Assembly: GCA_016705335.1 (NCBI GenBank)
Contig: JADIYN010000006.1
Location: forward strand, 124,001-188,000
Direction: 5' to 3'
Source: Draconibacterium sp.
GTDB taxonomy: Bacteria > Bacteroidota > Bacteroidia > Bacteroidales > Prolixibacteraceae
Length of the DNA stretch: 64,000 bases
The position numbers were made by a program, and so were the translations under genes. The notes below the pieces were generated by a model. The model was not told where the DNA came from. It saw nothing but the letters and a program-made list of their open reading frames with translations, and searched no databases. Shown here piece after piece: positions 18,741-28,987 of this stretch. Numbering within the stretch: the first letter of the stretch is position 1; the number at the start of each line of letters is the position of its first letter.

Positions 18741-19403
18741 ATGAGCAAAGTATTTGGTTTTGGTGAAAAAGTAGAAGGATATAATATTCCCGTTTTAAAC
18801 GAACGCGAAGTCAGGGCAGCCGCGGGAATCCTTTTTGTACTCATGTTTTTATCCATTCTAATTGCCATTCTGAAAACCGATTTCACCATGTTGAAATATG
18901 CGATTATCTTATTCCTAACCGATTTTGTTGTCCGGGTATTTGTAAACCCAAAATTTGCACCAACTTTAATCATCGGGCGATTGATAGTTCGGAATCAAAA
19001 TCCTGAATATGTTGGGGCAAAACAAAAAAAGTTTGCATGGATAATTGGGGTAGTTTTGGCTGTAATAATGCTTGTACTAGTGGTGATCGTTAATTCCTAC
19101 AGTCCGATTTCCGGTCTTATTTGTTTAATTTGCCTCATCTTTCTTTTGTTCGAATCAGCCTTTGGAATTTGCCTTGGCTGTAAGTTTTATTCTCTTGTTT
19201 ACAAAGAAAAAGCCCAGTATTGCCCGGGAGAAGTTTGCGACATTAAATCAAGGCATGAAATACAGAAAACTTCTGCAACACAGCTGCTTATTGTTTTGGC
19301 ATTTATAGCTTTTACCGTATTTTTGGTTTACTCGTTCAACGACACTTTCAGCCAAAAACCATCCGATTTGTTTGGGATTGAAAGCGCTGCACATTCGAAT
19401 TAA
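18741..19403 (+). CDS. DUF4395 multi-pass membrane protein
   Basis: A 220-residue inner-membrane protein. Hydrophobic segments lie at about residues 30-47, 50-67, 95-120, 125-150 and 180-205. The DUF4395 pattern is visible: RVFVNPKFAP near 66, ENPxYVGAxQKKFAW-like NPEYVGAKQKKFAW near 90, and FESAFGICLGCKFY near 143 with two Cys. The family's function is not known; homologues often adjoin thiol-redox or sulfurtransferase genes, but here the neighbours are glycosidases. The cysteines at 149 and 152 (C-L-G-C) are a possible redox or metal pair. Confidence 0.8.
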   Translation: MSKVFGFGEKVEGYNIPVLNEREVRAAAGILFVLMFLSILIAILKTDFTMLKYAIILFLTDFVVRVFVNPKFAPTLIIGRLIVRNQNPEYVGAKQKKFAWIIGVVLAVIMLVLVVIVNSYSPISGLICLICLIFLLFESAFGICLGCKFYSLVYKEKAQYCPGEVCDIKSRHEIQKTSATQLLIVLAFIAFTVFLVYSFNDTFSQKPSDLFGIESAAHSN

Positions 19404-19447
19404 CATAGTTTCTACACAATATTCATTTTCAAAAAAACAGAACAAAT

Positions 19448-21878
19448 TTATTTTGTTAAAACATTAACTTCTCCACTTTTTAAACCTTCTGATTTTGCAG
19501 CAATAACAATTTCACCGTCCATTTTGGTTAACCGCGCAATTAACTGACACCTCCCCCGAAAAGTATTTACAAAAGGTTGCTGAAAACTGTGCATATCTTT
19601 TGGGTTTTCATTTGCCACAGCCTGTAATTTACATGGACCTGAAATTTCGAATTCAATTTTATTTTCAGCATTTGGAACAAGCATCCCGAATTCGTCGAGT
19701 ACTTCAATATTAAAATAAATCAAATCGTTTTGTCCGGCAGGCAACACATCCTGTTCAGCAGTAATTTTAATTTGAACCGGCGCACCTGTAGTTTTTAATG
19801 TTTGCCTTGAAATCTCTTTCCCATCTGTTGATCCAATTGCCACAAGTTCTCCGGGTTGATACGGTACATCAAATTGTGCAGTCAGTTTAGTTTCTTCAGA
19901 AACTTGTTTTGTACCAATTTCCTTTCCATTTAACTCCAGTCGAATTTCATCGCAACGGGAATAAACCGAAACTTTAAGCGGAGTTTCTTCATTGCCCTCC
20001 CAATTCCAGCTTTTTATCTCATCAGGCCAGCCCCAAAAACTAATTACTTCTTTTCTGCCGAAAGGAATTGGAGCATGAACAAGCATTTCCAAATCACTGT
20101 TTCTCCAAACTACATCGCGAAAAAACATTTGTGGTTTTTTAAATCCCAAAATACTGATATCGCCACTATTATTAATAAACCAGGGCCAGCCTGGAAGTCC
20201 ATTAACTGTTTCATTGTCAAAATGAGTACTTCCAATTCCCGATTCACCAAGATGATCCATACCTGTCCAAACAAAATCGCCAATTACATATGCGTGTTTT
20301 TCAACTTGTTGCCAATTTTCGAAAGCCTCCATTGCTATCGATTCGGTGCCAATAATAATTCTTTCCGGAAACTTTTCATGATCGGGTTCATATTGCCTCC
20401 ATTGGTAGTTGTAACTATCGACATCCATTTGTGCAAAAACATTTTCAGTGTCATTCCATGTTTTGCCCGGACTATCCCAGAAACTGCAAATAGCCTGCGT
20501 TACCGGACGAGTTTTGTCGAGGTCAAGGATTTTGTTCTTCAACTTTCTAAAAATCTCCAATCCTGATGAATCGGCTCGTTCCTGAATTTCATTACCTACA
20601 CTCCAGATGATTATTGAAGGATGATTGCGATCACGTTTTACCATCGATTCGATATCTTTCTCCCACCAATTATCGAAATACAGATTGTAATCCTGCGGGT
20701 TTTTGGGTTTCTGCCACTGGTCAAACGATTCGTCCATAACCAGCATTCCCAGTTCATCACACGCATCGAGAAAATGTTTTGAAGGTGGGTTGTGCGAAGT
20801 CCGGATAGCGTTGAACCCATTTTCTTTCATCACTTTAACTCTGCGGTATTCAGCTGTTTTAAAGGTTGCCGATCCAAGCGCACCATTGTCGTGATGCATG
20901 CAACCGCCTTTTAACAAGATGTTTTCACCATTTAAAAGAAAACCTTTTTCTGCGTTAAATTCGGTGGTCGGATTCCAAAATTTTCGCTTACAATATCAAT
21001 GATTTCTTTACCTTGAAGCAACTGAACCGTAATTGTGTATAATTCCGGATTTTCAGGCGACCAAAGATGGTAGGCAGCTAAAGCAAATTCATGTTTGTAA
21101 GTAAATTTACTCCCTGCTTTTAGTTCTTTTTCATCTGTCAGGCCTGGAATCGGTTTTCCATCCGGATCGTTAAAATCTATTTTCAAAGTGAATGTTTTAT
21201 TTTCTTCTGATTCGTTTACCAAATCAATTTCAACTGCCACTTTTGCCTTGTCATCTGTAACTGCATCAGTGTTTACAAAAATTCCCCATAAATCAACGTG
21301 AAGTGGATTGGTTTTAATAAGTTTGACATCCCGGTATATTCCAGAACCGCTGTACCAGCGTGAGTTTTTTCCCTGGTTTTTTACCTGAACTGCTAAAACG
21401 TTTTCCTTTCCGATTGGATTAAGATATTTTGTTAAATCGTATTCAAAAGCGGTGTAACCGTACGGATGGTTTCCCAAATGAATACCATTTATCCAAAAAT
21501 CGGCATTCATGTAAACCCCGTCGAAAAGTATTTTTATTACTTTTCCTTTATCCTCTTTATTCAAAACAAAATGTTTTCTGTACCAGGCAGTTCCGCCAAC
21601 CGTGTGAGCTGTTGAAGGCCCGCCTGCACTTTCTTCCGAAAAAGGCCCGATTTGTTTTACTCCCTCTTTTGCAGGTAAATCCTCAATGCTGTAATCGTGT
21701 GGTAAATCCAACACCCGCCATGAAGTATCATCAAAACTAAGTTGTTCTGCATCTGGGATATCGGTTCTGATAAATTTCCAGTCAGCGTTGAAATTAGTTT
21801 CGCGTTCAGGGTTTTTCTGAACGGTACATGAAACAATCAATAGTACAACTGCAGTTGATAACAAAAACAAATTTTCAT
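19448..21878 (-). CDS. GH2 glycoside hydrolase (beta-galactosidase-like) lipoprotein, frameshifted
   Basis: A family-2 glycosidase of about 808 residues. Pieces are 20932-21870 (signal, sugar-binding and immunoglobulin-like domains) and 19448-20917 (catalytic barrel and C-terminal beta domains). One missing A near 20968-20972 breaks the frame at NFGIR; correction reads RTTEFNAEKGFLLNG then ENILLKGGCMHHDNGALG, the entrance of the barrel. Acid/base Glu is in WSVGNEI and nucleophile Glu in IIIGTES. A missing A in the run at 21872-21875 hides the real start (ATG at 21878), which gives MKNLFLL and a lipobox ending LIVSC. It lies 92 bases from the semialdehyde dehydrogenase gene upstream and has its own -7 box. 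Confidence 0.9.
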
Positions 21879-21956
21879 TGATACAGGTTTTAGTTGATTA
21901 ATAATTTATGACTTTTTTGAAAGTCGGAATGAATTGACAGATCAAAACATTTTTAT

Positions 21957-21964
21957 CAAAGCTA
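21957..21964 (-). promoter_or_regulatory. Promoter -7 box for the GH2 gene
   Basis: Minus-strand TAGCTTTG, exact TAnnTTTG, in the gap between the dehydrogenase stop and the GH2 start. Confidence 0.5.
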
Positions 21965-21970
21965 CAAAAA

Positions 21971-23335
21971 CTATTTTACTACTACTGTTTTTACATTCAT
22001 GAATTCTTTGATTCCGTGGGTTGAAAGCTCCCGGCCATAACCACTTTCGCCAATTCCACCAAATGGTAACCGTGGGTCTGATTTAACAAAATCGTTTACA
22101 AAGCAACAACCTGCTTCAAGCTTAAATTCGGCAATAATTTCCCCTCTTTTCAAGTCGTTTGTAAATACTGCTGCTCCAAGCCCAAATGTTGTTTCATTGG
22201 CAGTTTTTATTGCTTCTTTTTCATCTTTAACACGGATTACAGCAGCAACCGGACCAAATAATTCCTCATCATAAGCGGGCATCCCCGATGTTACACTTTC
22301 CAAAATTGTTGGCGGATAAAATGCTCCTTTGCGGTTCGGAATCTCTCCGCCTAAAATGATTTCAGCACCTTTTTTAACAGATTCAACAACTTGCTGGTGA
22401 AGTTCGTCACGTAAATTAATTCTTGCCATTGGCCCCATTGTAGTTTCACTTTCGCAAGGATCGCCAAAATGTGCTGTGTTCATTTCGTGGGTGAAATGCT
22501 CTAGGAATTCAGGATAAACTTCATCAACAACAATAAACCTTTTTGCTGCAATACAACTTTGCCCGGCATTTAACAACCTGCTTTTTGCACAGATTTTAGC
22601 TGCTGCTTCCAAATCAGCATCTTCCAAAATCAAATATGGGTCGCTTCCTCCCAATTCCAAAACACACTTTTTAAGCACACTTCCTGCTATTGCAGCTACG
22701 CTTTTCCCGGCACTTGTGCTTCCTGTTAAACTCACAGCTTTTATTGCGTTGTGTTTAATTACATTTTCAACCAGGTTACTCCCAATCAATAAAGTGCGGA
22801 ACACATTTTCAGGAAAACCGGCTTCACGCACAAGTTCTTCAATAGCTACGGCACAACCGGGAACATTGCTTGCATGCTTTAAAACAGCAGTATTTCCGGC
22901 CATTAAAGTTGGTGCTAAAAACCTGAAAACCTGCCAAAATGGAAAATTCCATGGCATAACGGCAAGTACTGTCCCAAGTGGTTGGAATGAAACAAATGAC
23001 CTGCTTGCCTCATTCTGAATAATTTCATTTTCAAGAAAACTCTCGGCATTTTGGGCGTAATATTCGCAAACCCAGGCACATTTCTCAATTTCTGAAATGC
23101 CCTCATTTATTACCTTTCCCATTTCAATCGCCATTAACAAAGCCAGTTCTTCTTTTTTGCTTCTTAAAAGTGTTGAAAGATTTTGAAAGGCAGTTGCCCG
23201 CTCCGAATACGATGATTGCCGCCAATGATGCCAGGATTTGTCAACCGAATTAATTATTTTTTCAATCCCTTTTTCAGTATGTGCTTCGTAGGTTTTAACA
23301 GTTTTTCCTGTGGTCGGATTTATTGATTTTAACAT
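21971..23335 (-). CDS. NAD(P)-dependent succinate-semialdehyde dehydrogenase
   Basis: A 454-residue aldehyde dehydrogenase of the GabD/Sad group that oxidises succinic semialdehyde to succinate. Visible: N-terminal NPTTGKTVKTYE, MPWNFPFWQ near 128, the cofactor loop LTGSTSAGK near 204, catalytic general-base Glu in LELGGSDP near 233, and nucleophile Cys in NAGQSCIAAKR near 267. The length and ends (ELSTHGIKEFMNVKTV) fit the family with no gaps. No GABA transaminase is nearby. The substrate is assigned from family likeness only. Confidence 0.9.
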   Translation of the reverse strand: MLKSINPTTGKTVKTYEAHTEKGIEKIINSVDKSWHHWRQSSYSERATAFQNLSTLLRSKKEELALLMAIEMGKVINEGISEIEKCAWVCEYYAQNAESFLENEIIQNEASRSFVSFQPLGTVLAVMPWNFPFWQVFRFLAPTLMAGNTAVLKHASNVPGCAVAIEELVREAGFPENVFRTLLIGSNLVENVIKHNAIKAVSLTGSTSAGKSVAAIAGSVLKKCVLELGGSDPYLILEDADLEAAAKICAKSRLLNAGQSCIAAKRFIVVDEVYPEFLEHFTHEMNTAHFGDPCESETTMGPMARINLRDELHQQVVESVKKGAEIILGGEIPNRKGAFYPPTILESVTSGMPAYDEELFGPVAAVIRVKDEKEAIKTANETTFGLGAAVFTNDLKRGEIIAEFKLEAGCCFVNDFVKSDPRLPFGGIGESGYGRELSTHGIKEFMNVKTVVVK

Positions 23336-23608
23336 TGTTTACAGAAATTGATTATAAAAACCGAAAATTAAATTTTAATACGGTAAAAAAGTGAATGTGG
23401 TTGTTGAAATCTCATAACAAAATTAAAAGATGAAGTTGTTTCACAAATGAATGTAACCAATTTACCTTTTACATTTAAAGCTTCCTTGTAATCAGAACAA
23501 TTTTAACTTCCACACACAAATCCTCTCTTTTTGTTTTTGGCGATTAACAGCTGATTCAATGTGACTTGTGAAGCGCTTTGTTTATATTGAAATTTTTCAG
23601 AATTGATC

Positions 23609-24322
23609 TTAATTCATTGGTACTTCGATAGCCAAAAGTTTGGAACTTCTGGTGAAATTAATTTCAATAGAATCAATAATATTCCAAACACCAATGGCAT
23701 CGCGCTTTTGCAATGTATTTCCAGTGATTTCAGCTTCGCCTTCAATCAACATAAAATAAACGCCGTTCCCATGTTCATTTAAATGATAAATGGTACTGTT
23801 CTCTGAAGAAAACTCAATTATCGAAATATATGCACTTTGATTTATTGAGAGCGCATTATTTTGCCCGTTTGGCGAAACCAGCAATTGCCACTTTCCAACT
23901 CTTTCTGTTTCATCAAACTTTTTCTGATTATAGCCTGGTTTTAGCCCTTTTTTGATTGTAAAAATCCAGATTTGAAAAAGGCTCAAATCAAAGGTTTTAG
24001 AAGCATTAAATTCAGAGTGCCAAATCCCTGTACCTGCAGACATTACCTGTACTTCTCCAGTGGAAATAATTTCTTCATTGCCCATGTTGTCCGTGTGCCG
24101 CAAAGCACCCGAGAGTGGAATGGTGATTATTTCCATGTCCTGATGCGGATGAAGATCAAATCCTCTTGCCGGTGAAATCAAATCGTCATTTAATACGCGT
24201 AATTTCCCAAAATGAATTTTTTCATTGTCGAAATAATTGGCAAAACTAAATGAATGTGCCGCTTTTAGCCAACCATGATCAGCAAAACCACGTTGTGAAG
24301 CTTTATGAATAATTGTATTCAA
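23609..24322 (-). CDS. Pirin family protein (YhaK-like)
   Basis: A 237-residue bicupin. The pirin metal site is visible in GFDLHPHQDMEIITI (about 53-68) and the later HTDNMG and GTGIWHSEFNAS. Some pirins have quercetinase activity and others act as redox sensors; sequence alone does not decide. It follows osmC by four bases on the minus strand, so the two are an operon, consistent with an oxidative or electrophile stress role. An intergenic stretch of 273 bases separates it from the downstream dehydrogenase, where I see no gene. Confidence 0.92.
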   Translation of the reverse strand: MNTIIHKASQRGFADHGWLKAAHSFSFANYFDNEKIHFGKLRVLNDDLISPARGFDLHPHQDMEIITIPLSGALRHTDNMGNEEIISTGEVQVMSAGTGIWHSEFNASKTFDLSLFQIWIFTIKKGLKPGYNQKKFDETERVGKWQLLVSPNGQNNALSINQSAYISIIEFSSENSTIYHLNEHGNGVYFMLIEGEAEITGNTLQKRDAIGVWNIIDSIEINFTRSSKLLAIEVPMN

Positions 24323-24326
24323 AACT

Positions 24327-24742
24327 TTAATCTATAATTCGTATTTCTGTTTCCATTTCCATGGCTTTTCGGTAAACAGCAGTTACACCACAGTAAGTTG
24401 TTTCCGAGAGTTTAACTGCTTTTTCCAACTTATCCATTGGCAAATCTTTCCCTTTAAATTGATAAATCACTTTCATTTTATTGTAATGTTTTGGGTGCTC
24501 TTCGGTTACATCGGCTTCAACAATCACGTTAAAAGCCTCGGGAACAACTTTCATTTTTTTCAAAATCATAATCACATCTACACCCGTGCAGCCGGCAAGT
24601 GCTGTAAGCATAAGTTTTTGGGTCGCGGACCGAGGTTGCTACCACCCGATTCTTCTGTCGCATCTACAATTACTTTATGCCCATCCATGTCGCCTTCGAA
24701 TGCAACTTTATCTGTCCAGGCCATATCAACTACATGTTTCAT
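24327..24742 (-). CDS. OsmC family protein, one frameshift
   Basis: A roughly 137-residue OsmC/Ohr-like protein that reduces peroxides with a reactive Cys pair. The first Cys is in LTALAGCTGVDV and the second in LSETTYCGVTAVYRKA. The N-terminal 42 codons (MKHVVDMAWTDKVAFEGDMD from ATG 24742) are in another frame; adding one T on the plus strand in the run 24615-24619 restores GPRPKKLMLTALAG. The gene leads the osmC-pirin operon and is divergent from the CRP/FNR-type regulator with a 156-base intergenic space. Confidence 0.88.
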
Positions 24743-24864
24743 ATTATACCAGTTATTAAATAGTTTTCATTTATTTTGCAGCGTAAATGTAGTGCATATA
24801 ACTGCCTTTATAAATTGTTTTTTTTAAATCGTGAAATTGTATCTTTAAACACGTTAAAAAAGGG

Positions 24865-24878
24865 AATTGTTTACAATT
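24865..24878. promoter_or_regulatory. Candidate operator in the osmC/crp divergent region
   Basis: AATTGTTTACAATT has perfect 6-base arms around a 2-base centre, 21 bases before the regulator's ATG. Its place between a regulator and a divergent stress operon suggests autoregulation or co-regulation. A near -7 box (TATCTTTA) lies just upstream at about 24840. Confidence 0.35.
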
Positions 24879-24898
24879 TATATATTCAAACAAAAAAG

Positions 24899-25600
24899 AT
24901 GAGAAGTGCAATGAACAGGCCAACCGAACACGAAACCGATTTAAGTGGATTTCAGTTGTTCAATAAATTGACAGAGGAAGAATTTGGAAGGTTGAATTTT
25001 GATAAAACCTGCTCGGTGTATAAAAAATCGACGGTAATATATCGTGAAGGTAGCCGCTTGACCGGCTTTTACTGCGTTACCCGTGGAATCGTAAAAATTT
25101 TTAAAACAGGAATCGACGGTAAAGAACAAATCATCAGGTTTGCAAAAAGGGGCGAAATTATTGCATATCGTTCTTTATTGAGCCAGGAATTGGCGTGCAC
25201 AACTGCAAAAGTAATCGACGAAGCTGTTTTGTGCCATGTTCCTTACCAAACTTTACTTTTCCTGATTCAAAGTAACTGGCAGTTTTCGCACCACATGTTA
25301 CAAATTGTTTGTAAAGAATTGCGCGAAGCCAACGACTATATTACTGATATAGCCCAAAAAACCGTTCGTGAACGCCTTGCCGAAGTACTTCTGCTTTTGA
25401 AAGAAAATTTTGAACTTGATAACCAAAATACACTTCAAATTTCGCTCACACGTGAAGAATTGGCAAACATGGTTGGGACAGCTACTGAATCTGTAATTCG
25501 CCTGCTTTCTGAATTTAAACAGGACAAGTTGATTGAATTGCAAGGCCGGAAAATTAAATACCTTGATATTGCTAATTTACAAAGAGTTGCAAATATTTAG
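24899..25600 (+). CDS. CRP/FNR family transcriptional regulator
   Basis: A 233-residue regulator from ATG 24899 (MRSAMNRPT); a longer upstream reading has no support. Residues about 20-140 form a cyclic-nucleotide-binding-like beta barrel (REGSRLTGFYCVTRGIVKIF), followed by the dimer helix and a winged HTH with LTREELANMVGTATESVIRL near 185. The FNR-type N-terminal cysteine cluster is absent, and the cAMP-pocket Arg/Ser signature is not clear, so the ligand is unknown. It is followed after 14 bases by a methyltransferase and faces osmC-pirin. Confidence 0.9.
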   Translation: MRSAMNRPTEHETDLSGFQLFNKLTEEEFGRLNFDKTCSVYKKSTVIYREGSRLTGFYCVTRGIVKIFKTGIDGKEQIIRFAKRGEIIAYRSLLSQELACTTAKVIDEAVLCHVPYQTLLFLIQSNWQFSHHMLQIVCKELREANDYITDIAQKTVRERLAEVLLLLKENFELDNQNTLQISLTREELANMVGTATESVIRLLSEFKQDKLIELQGRKIKYLDIANLQRVANI

Positions 25601-25614
25601 GTCAATCACATTTT

Positions 25615-26394
25615 ATGCAGGAACGCCACAAAAACAAGGAACAATATTTTAATGAGCAAGGCTTGACTTCTCAAAAATTTGTGGTTCCGTTTATTTCTGA
25701 TTTAGTAAAATTCGATAGTGAAACCACTGTACTTGAAATTGGTTGTGCTGAAGCTGGAAATCTGAAACCCTTTGTTGATATGGGCTGGAAAGCCACTGGA
25801 ATTGATATTTCATGCGGCCGGATTGAACTGGCCAAAACATTTTACAAAGATCATCCCAACCGGGAAAACCTTACTTTAATTTGCGAAGACATTTACAAGG
25901 TAAATCCCGATAAAAAATACGATGTGATAATTATGCGCGACGTAATTGAGCACATTCCTGACCAGGAAATATTTTTAAATTTTGTTAAAGGATTTCTTAA
26001 ACCACAGGGTAAATTTTTTCTTGCTTTTCCGCCGTGGCAAAATCCATTTGGTGGTCACCAGCAAATTTGCAGAAGTAAAATTCTTTCAGTACTTCCATGG
26101 TTCCACCTGCTTCCAAAAAGCATATTCAAATTTACTTTAAAAGTATTTGGCGAAAACGATGGGACAATTACAGCACTTTTCGAAATAAAAGATACAGGGA
26201 TTTCAATCGAACGTTTTGAACGGATTTTAAAACGTGAAAATTATAAAATTGATAAACGCGTGTTCTGGTTTATCAACCCCAATTACCAAACTAAGTTTGG
26301 CCTAAAACCCCGTGAACAAACCAATTTTGTTTCTTCCATTCCATGGGTCAGGGACTTTTTTACTACGGCTATGTATTATGTGATTTCGAAATAA
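25615..26394 (+). CDS. Class I SAM-dependent methyltransferase
   Basis: A 259-residue methyltransferase of unknown substrate. Motif I is VLEIGCAEAGNLKPF near residue 40, the acidic ribose contact GIDIS near 62, and motif IV DVIIMRDVIEHIPD near 103. The C-terminal part (PFGGHQQICRSKI, then PWFHLLPKSIF) is typical of small-molecule or lipid methyltransferases often found in Bacteroidota glycan or lipid loci. It begins 14 bases after the CRP-type gene and is probably cotranscribed. No lesion seen. Confidence 0.88.
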   Translation: MQERHKNKEQYFNEQGLTSQKFVVPFISDLVKFDSETTVLEIGCAEAGNLKPFVDMGWKATGIDISCGRIELAKTFYKDHPNRENLTLICEDIYKVNPDKKYDVIIMRDVIEHIPDQEIFLNFVKGFLKPQGKFFLAFPPWQNPFGGHQQICRSKILSVLPWFHLLPKSIFKFTLKVFGENDGTITALFEIKDTGISIERFERILKRENYKIDKRVFWFINPNYQTKFGLKPREQTNFVSSIPWVRDFFTTAMYYVISK

Positions 26395-26510
26395 AAGAAA
26401 ACCAAAAGGTAATTGTTATCCAATCTGTTTTACCAATATTTTACAACAAAATAATTGATGTCATACATTTTATAAACTTCCCAAAAAATAAAAAAGAGTA
26501 GAATTTTTTC
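26395..26510. other. AT-rich spacer after the methyltransferase
   Basis: No gene is visible. A perfect 14-base inverted repeat (AAAAAGAGTAGAAT at 26491-26504 and its complement at 26581-26594) straddles the start of the next repeat element. Confidence 0.5.
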
Positions 26511-26902
26511 AGACGCTTTTGGATGGATAGAAAATTTTACAAACCCCTTTATAAAACTAATCCCAGTAATGAAATAAGATATTCTACTCTTTTTATGCTA
26601 ATTTATGAAATAATAATTTAAAATCAAAATATATTTTAAATTAATTCGTTTCAGAATCAAAAGATTATTACGTATTTTTTGAAATTAGGTTTTAAAATGG
26701 GATTTATTTAAAGAAATATTCCCAATCAAGGAATATGAAAAATAAAAAAAACGTATTACTCTGGAAATCAAGAGAGAAAAATATTGGCTTAAATATTGAT
26801 CATATAACACTATTAAGGGGAAAGTAACTTCTGTATTTATGATTGGTTTTATATTAAGGGGTTTGTAAATCATCAATCATCTATCATCTTCAAAAAGCGT
26901 CC
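26511..26902. repeat. MITE-like inverted-repeat element
   Basis: About 390 AT-rich bases that read as a long imperfect hairpin. Outer ends: GACGCTTTT at 26512-26520 and AAAAGCGTC at 26893-26901. Nested inside: ACAAACCCC at 26539-26547 followed by TTTATAAAACTAATC, mirrored by GATTGGTTTTATATTAA and GGGGTTTGT at 26841-26866. Still further in, TTATTACGTATTTTTT (26665-26680) mirrors AAAAAACGTATTACT (26745-26760). No believable protein is coded on either strand. A miniature inverted-repeat transposable element or a decayed insertion is the simplest reading; a structured RNA is an alternative. Confidence 0.45.
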
Positions 26903-27070
26903 ATAGTTCTTTCCCCTTCCTTTTTTTTCAACCTAGTCTCATAAAAGTTAAAATTTCAAATATTAAAATGAGAATTTTATAGTTTGAAATTAATGTTTGT
27001 TACAATTTGCAAACTTTTTTTCTAAATTCTATTTCTAAGTTAAACTTGACATTTAGATTGAATTTTTCCT

Positions 27071-27115
27071 TAGTTTTACGGTTTATTAAAACAATTATTT
27101 TTCAATTGTTTTTAA
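27071..27115 (+). promoter_or_regulatory. Probable promoter and leader hairpin of the fasciclin-like gene
   Basis: TAGTTTTA at 27071-27078 is one base off TAnnTTTG. It is followed by a hairpin at 27086-27115 (TTAAAACAATT with AATTGTTTTTAA, seven-base loop), about 65 bases before the chosen ATG. Confidence 0.35.
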
Positions 27116-27180
27116 TGCATAACTAATCTGAAAATCATTGTAAAATGGGATTTTCTTTAATAAACAAATTTAAACCCGCT

Positions 27181-28661
27181 ATGAAATTACGATACATTCT
27201 TCTTTTGTCATTAGCATTTACTTTTACATTCTGTTCAGAAGAACCTCAGATTTGGAAAGTAAAGTCCCTGGAACAACTTGCAGGTGATTATATTGCCAAT
27301 AATCCGGATAAGTATTCGGAGTTTGAAAAACTTATGGATGAAACAGGAATGAAATCTTACTTAATGTTAGGGGACCGTTTACCGTGTTTCTACCAAATAA
27401 TGATGCAATGTTTGCCTATTACAAACTCAAGAATGTGAATTCCCTTGATGATTTTAGTGATTCATTTAAGAGTGACCTGATTCGCAACCACATTATCGAT
27501 AATGGAATACCTACGGGTGATTTTGGGTTGGGAGCTTTAAGGGAAACAAACGCCTTGGGAGATTATGTTGTTACTGAATTTGATGGATCTGAAATTATAG
27601 TAAATAAAAACTCACGAATTATTGATAGAGATATTAATACTGCCAACGGATATATTCAAGAAATTGACAGAGTTATGGATCCTGTTACAAAAGATATTTA
27701 CAGTTTAGTATCATCCGATCCATCCTATAAAATTTTCTCTGACGGGCTGAACCTTAGTGGATTAAAGGATACTTTACAGATTATTGATTTTCCATATGGA
27801 ACCAAAACTGCCCGTACACGATTTACTTTATTAGCAGTTCCTGATTCAGTTTACAATCGTTATGAAATTTATAATGTTGATGATTTGATAAATTGGTGCG
27901 GAGCCAATCGTGACAGTATTACATATTTACAAAATCCATTTTACCGATATATGGAATACCACTGTTTAAACGGCAGCCATTATCTTTCTGATCTTAATAC
28001 GTCATTATATCCTATTTTATCTAGAGATAATAATATATTTATTACTGTTGATAATGATTATAAAATTAATATGGATAGTAAAACCAAAGCTTACACAGGT
28101 TTTGTAATTCCTGCCTCTAATACGCCTGCAAAAAATGGAGCGCTGCATGCCATTAATGATATTTTACCAGTTGTTGAACCTCAACCAGCTACTGTAATAT
28201 TCGAAACTACTGACTTTTTTGACCTAAAACAGGGAGACTATTATACCAAATATTATTTTAGGTGGATGAAGGATGAAAATCAATTTGCAAAAATTAAATG
28301 GGAAGGTGATTACCTTTTATACTATTACAATTTGAAAAATGACAATATAAACCGGGATGTATTAAGTATGAATGGTTGGTGGAAAATTTCAATTACTTTT
28401 CCAAAAGTGATGAAGGGGAAATATACAGTTTCAATATTTCAGCCCAACTGGGGAGATATAACTAATCTTGTAGCATATATCGATGGAGTTGCAACTCCTT
28501 ATGTTTATGAAGGAGCTTATGGTGGCACTGGTGGCAGTGCAGGATTGCAGGTAATTGGTGAAGTAGATTTTCCAACCACTGCAGAGCACACAATAACACT
28601 GCGGAATATCGTTAACGGAATGCTTTTTTGGGATTATGTTCAATTTACTCCTATTAAATAG
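27181..28661 (+). CDS. Fasciclin-like lipoprotein, one frameshift
   Basis: A roughly 493-residue surface lipoprotein. The chosen ATG (27181) opens the signal MKLRYILLLSLAF and a lipobox ending TFTFC; an in-frame ATG at 27145 would put 12 residues before it. Two fasciclin-type modules are suggested by GPFTVFLPNNDAMFAYY near residue 64 and RFTLLAVPDSVYNRY near 216, each ending in NDILP-like strands. A C-terminal beta-sandwich (about residues 340-490) has the look of a carbohydrate-binding or adhesion domain. One G is missing from the run at 27370-27373. Such proteins usually go with SusC/SusD pairs; none is near, so the role is open. Confidence 0.75.
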
Positions 28662-28750
28662 TTTTTGTTACCAATAACGAATTAACAACTACTTTTACAG
28701 TGCAGATATAGTTAAAAAGCTAAAATACAATACATTATATTGACGATATA

Positions 28751-28786
28751 AAAAAAGAGTTACAAATAATTTTGTAACTCTTTTTT
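28751..28786. terminator. Bidirectional terminator between fasciclin-like gene and tRNA-Gln
   Basis: A perfect 16-base stem (AAAAAAGAGTTACAAA and its complement) with a four-base loop. The T runs on both strands let it end the lipoprotein transcript on plus and the tRNA-Gln transcript on minus. Confidence 0.85.
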
Positions 28787-28791
28787 TTGAG

Positions 28792-28864
28792 TTGTCCTGC
28801 CAGGGGTCGAACCTGAACTCTTCTGATTCAGAGTCAGACGTGTTGCCAATTACACTACAGGACA
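28792..28864 (-). tRNA. tRNA-Gln (anticodon CTG)
   Basis: A 73-base cloverleaf: acceptor TGTCCTG/CAGGACA with discriminator A, D stem GTGT/ACAC, anticodon stem TCTGA/TCAGA with loop CTCTGAA (anticodon CTG, reading CAG), T stem TCAGG/CCTGG with loop TTCGACC. CCA is not encoded. Confidence 0.93.
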
Positions 28865-28876
28865 ATAAATTTTTCG

Positions 28877-28884
28877 CAAAAATA
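28877..28884 (-). promoter_or_regulatory. Promoter -7 box for tRNA-Gln
   Basis: Minus-strand TATTTTTG, exact TAnnTTTG, 13 bases upstream of the tRNA 5' end. Confidence 0.6.
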
Positions 28885-28987
28885 TAAAAAATCCCGATTT
28901 AAGTATACACAATAGCAGTATTGCATTATTTTTATCCTGTTAAAATTAAAATCGCAAAAATTAATTTTTTAAAAACTAATAATTACT

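Noticed and set aside
26685..26876. 63-codon minus-strand frame inside the MITE-like element
   Set aside because: AT-rich, no start signal, no family; composition equals the surrounding repeat.
28792..28864. An extra base in the T loop of tRNA-Gln
   Set aside because: Careful recount gives a normal seven-base loop TTCGACC and a full 73-base tRNA.
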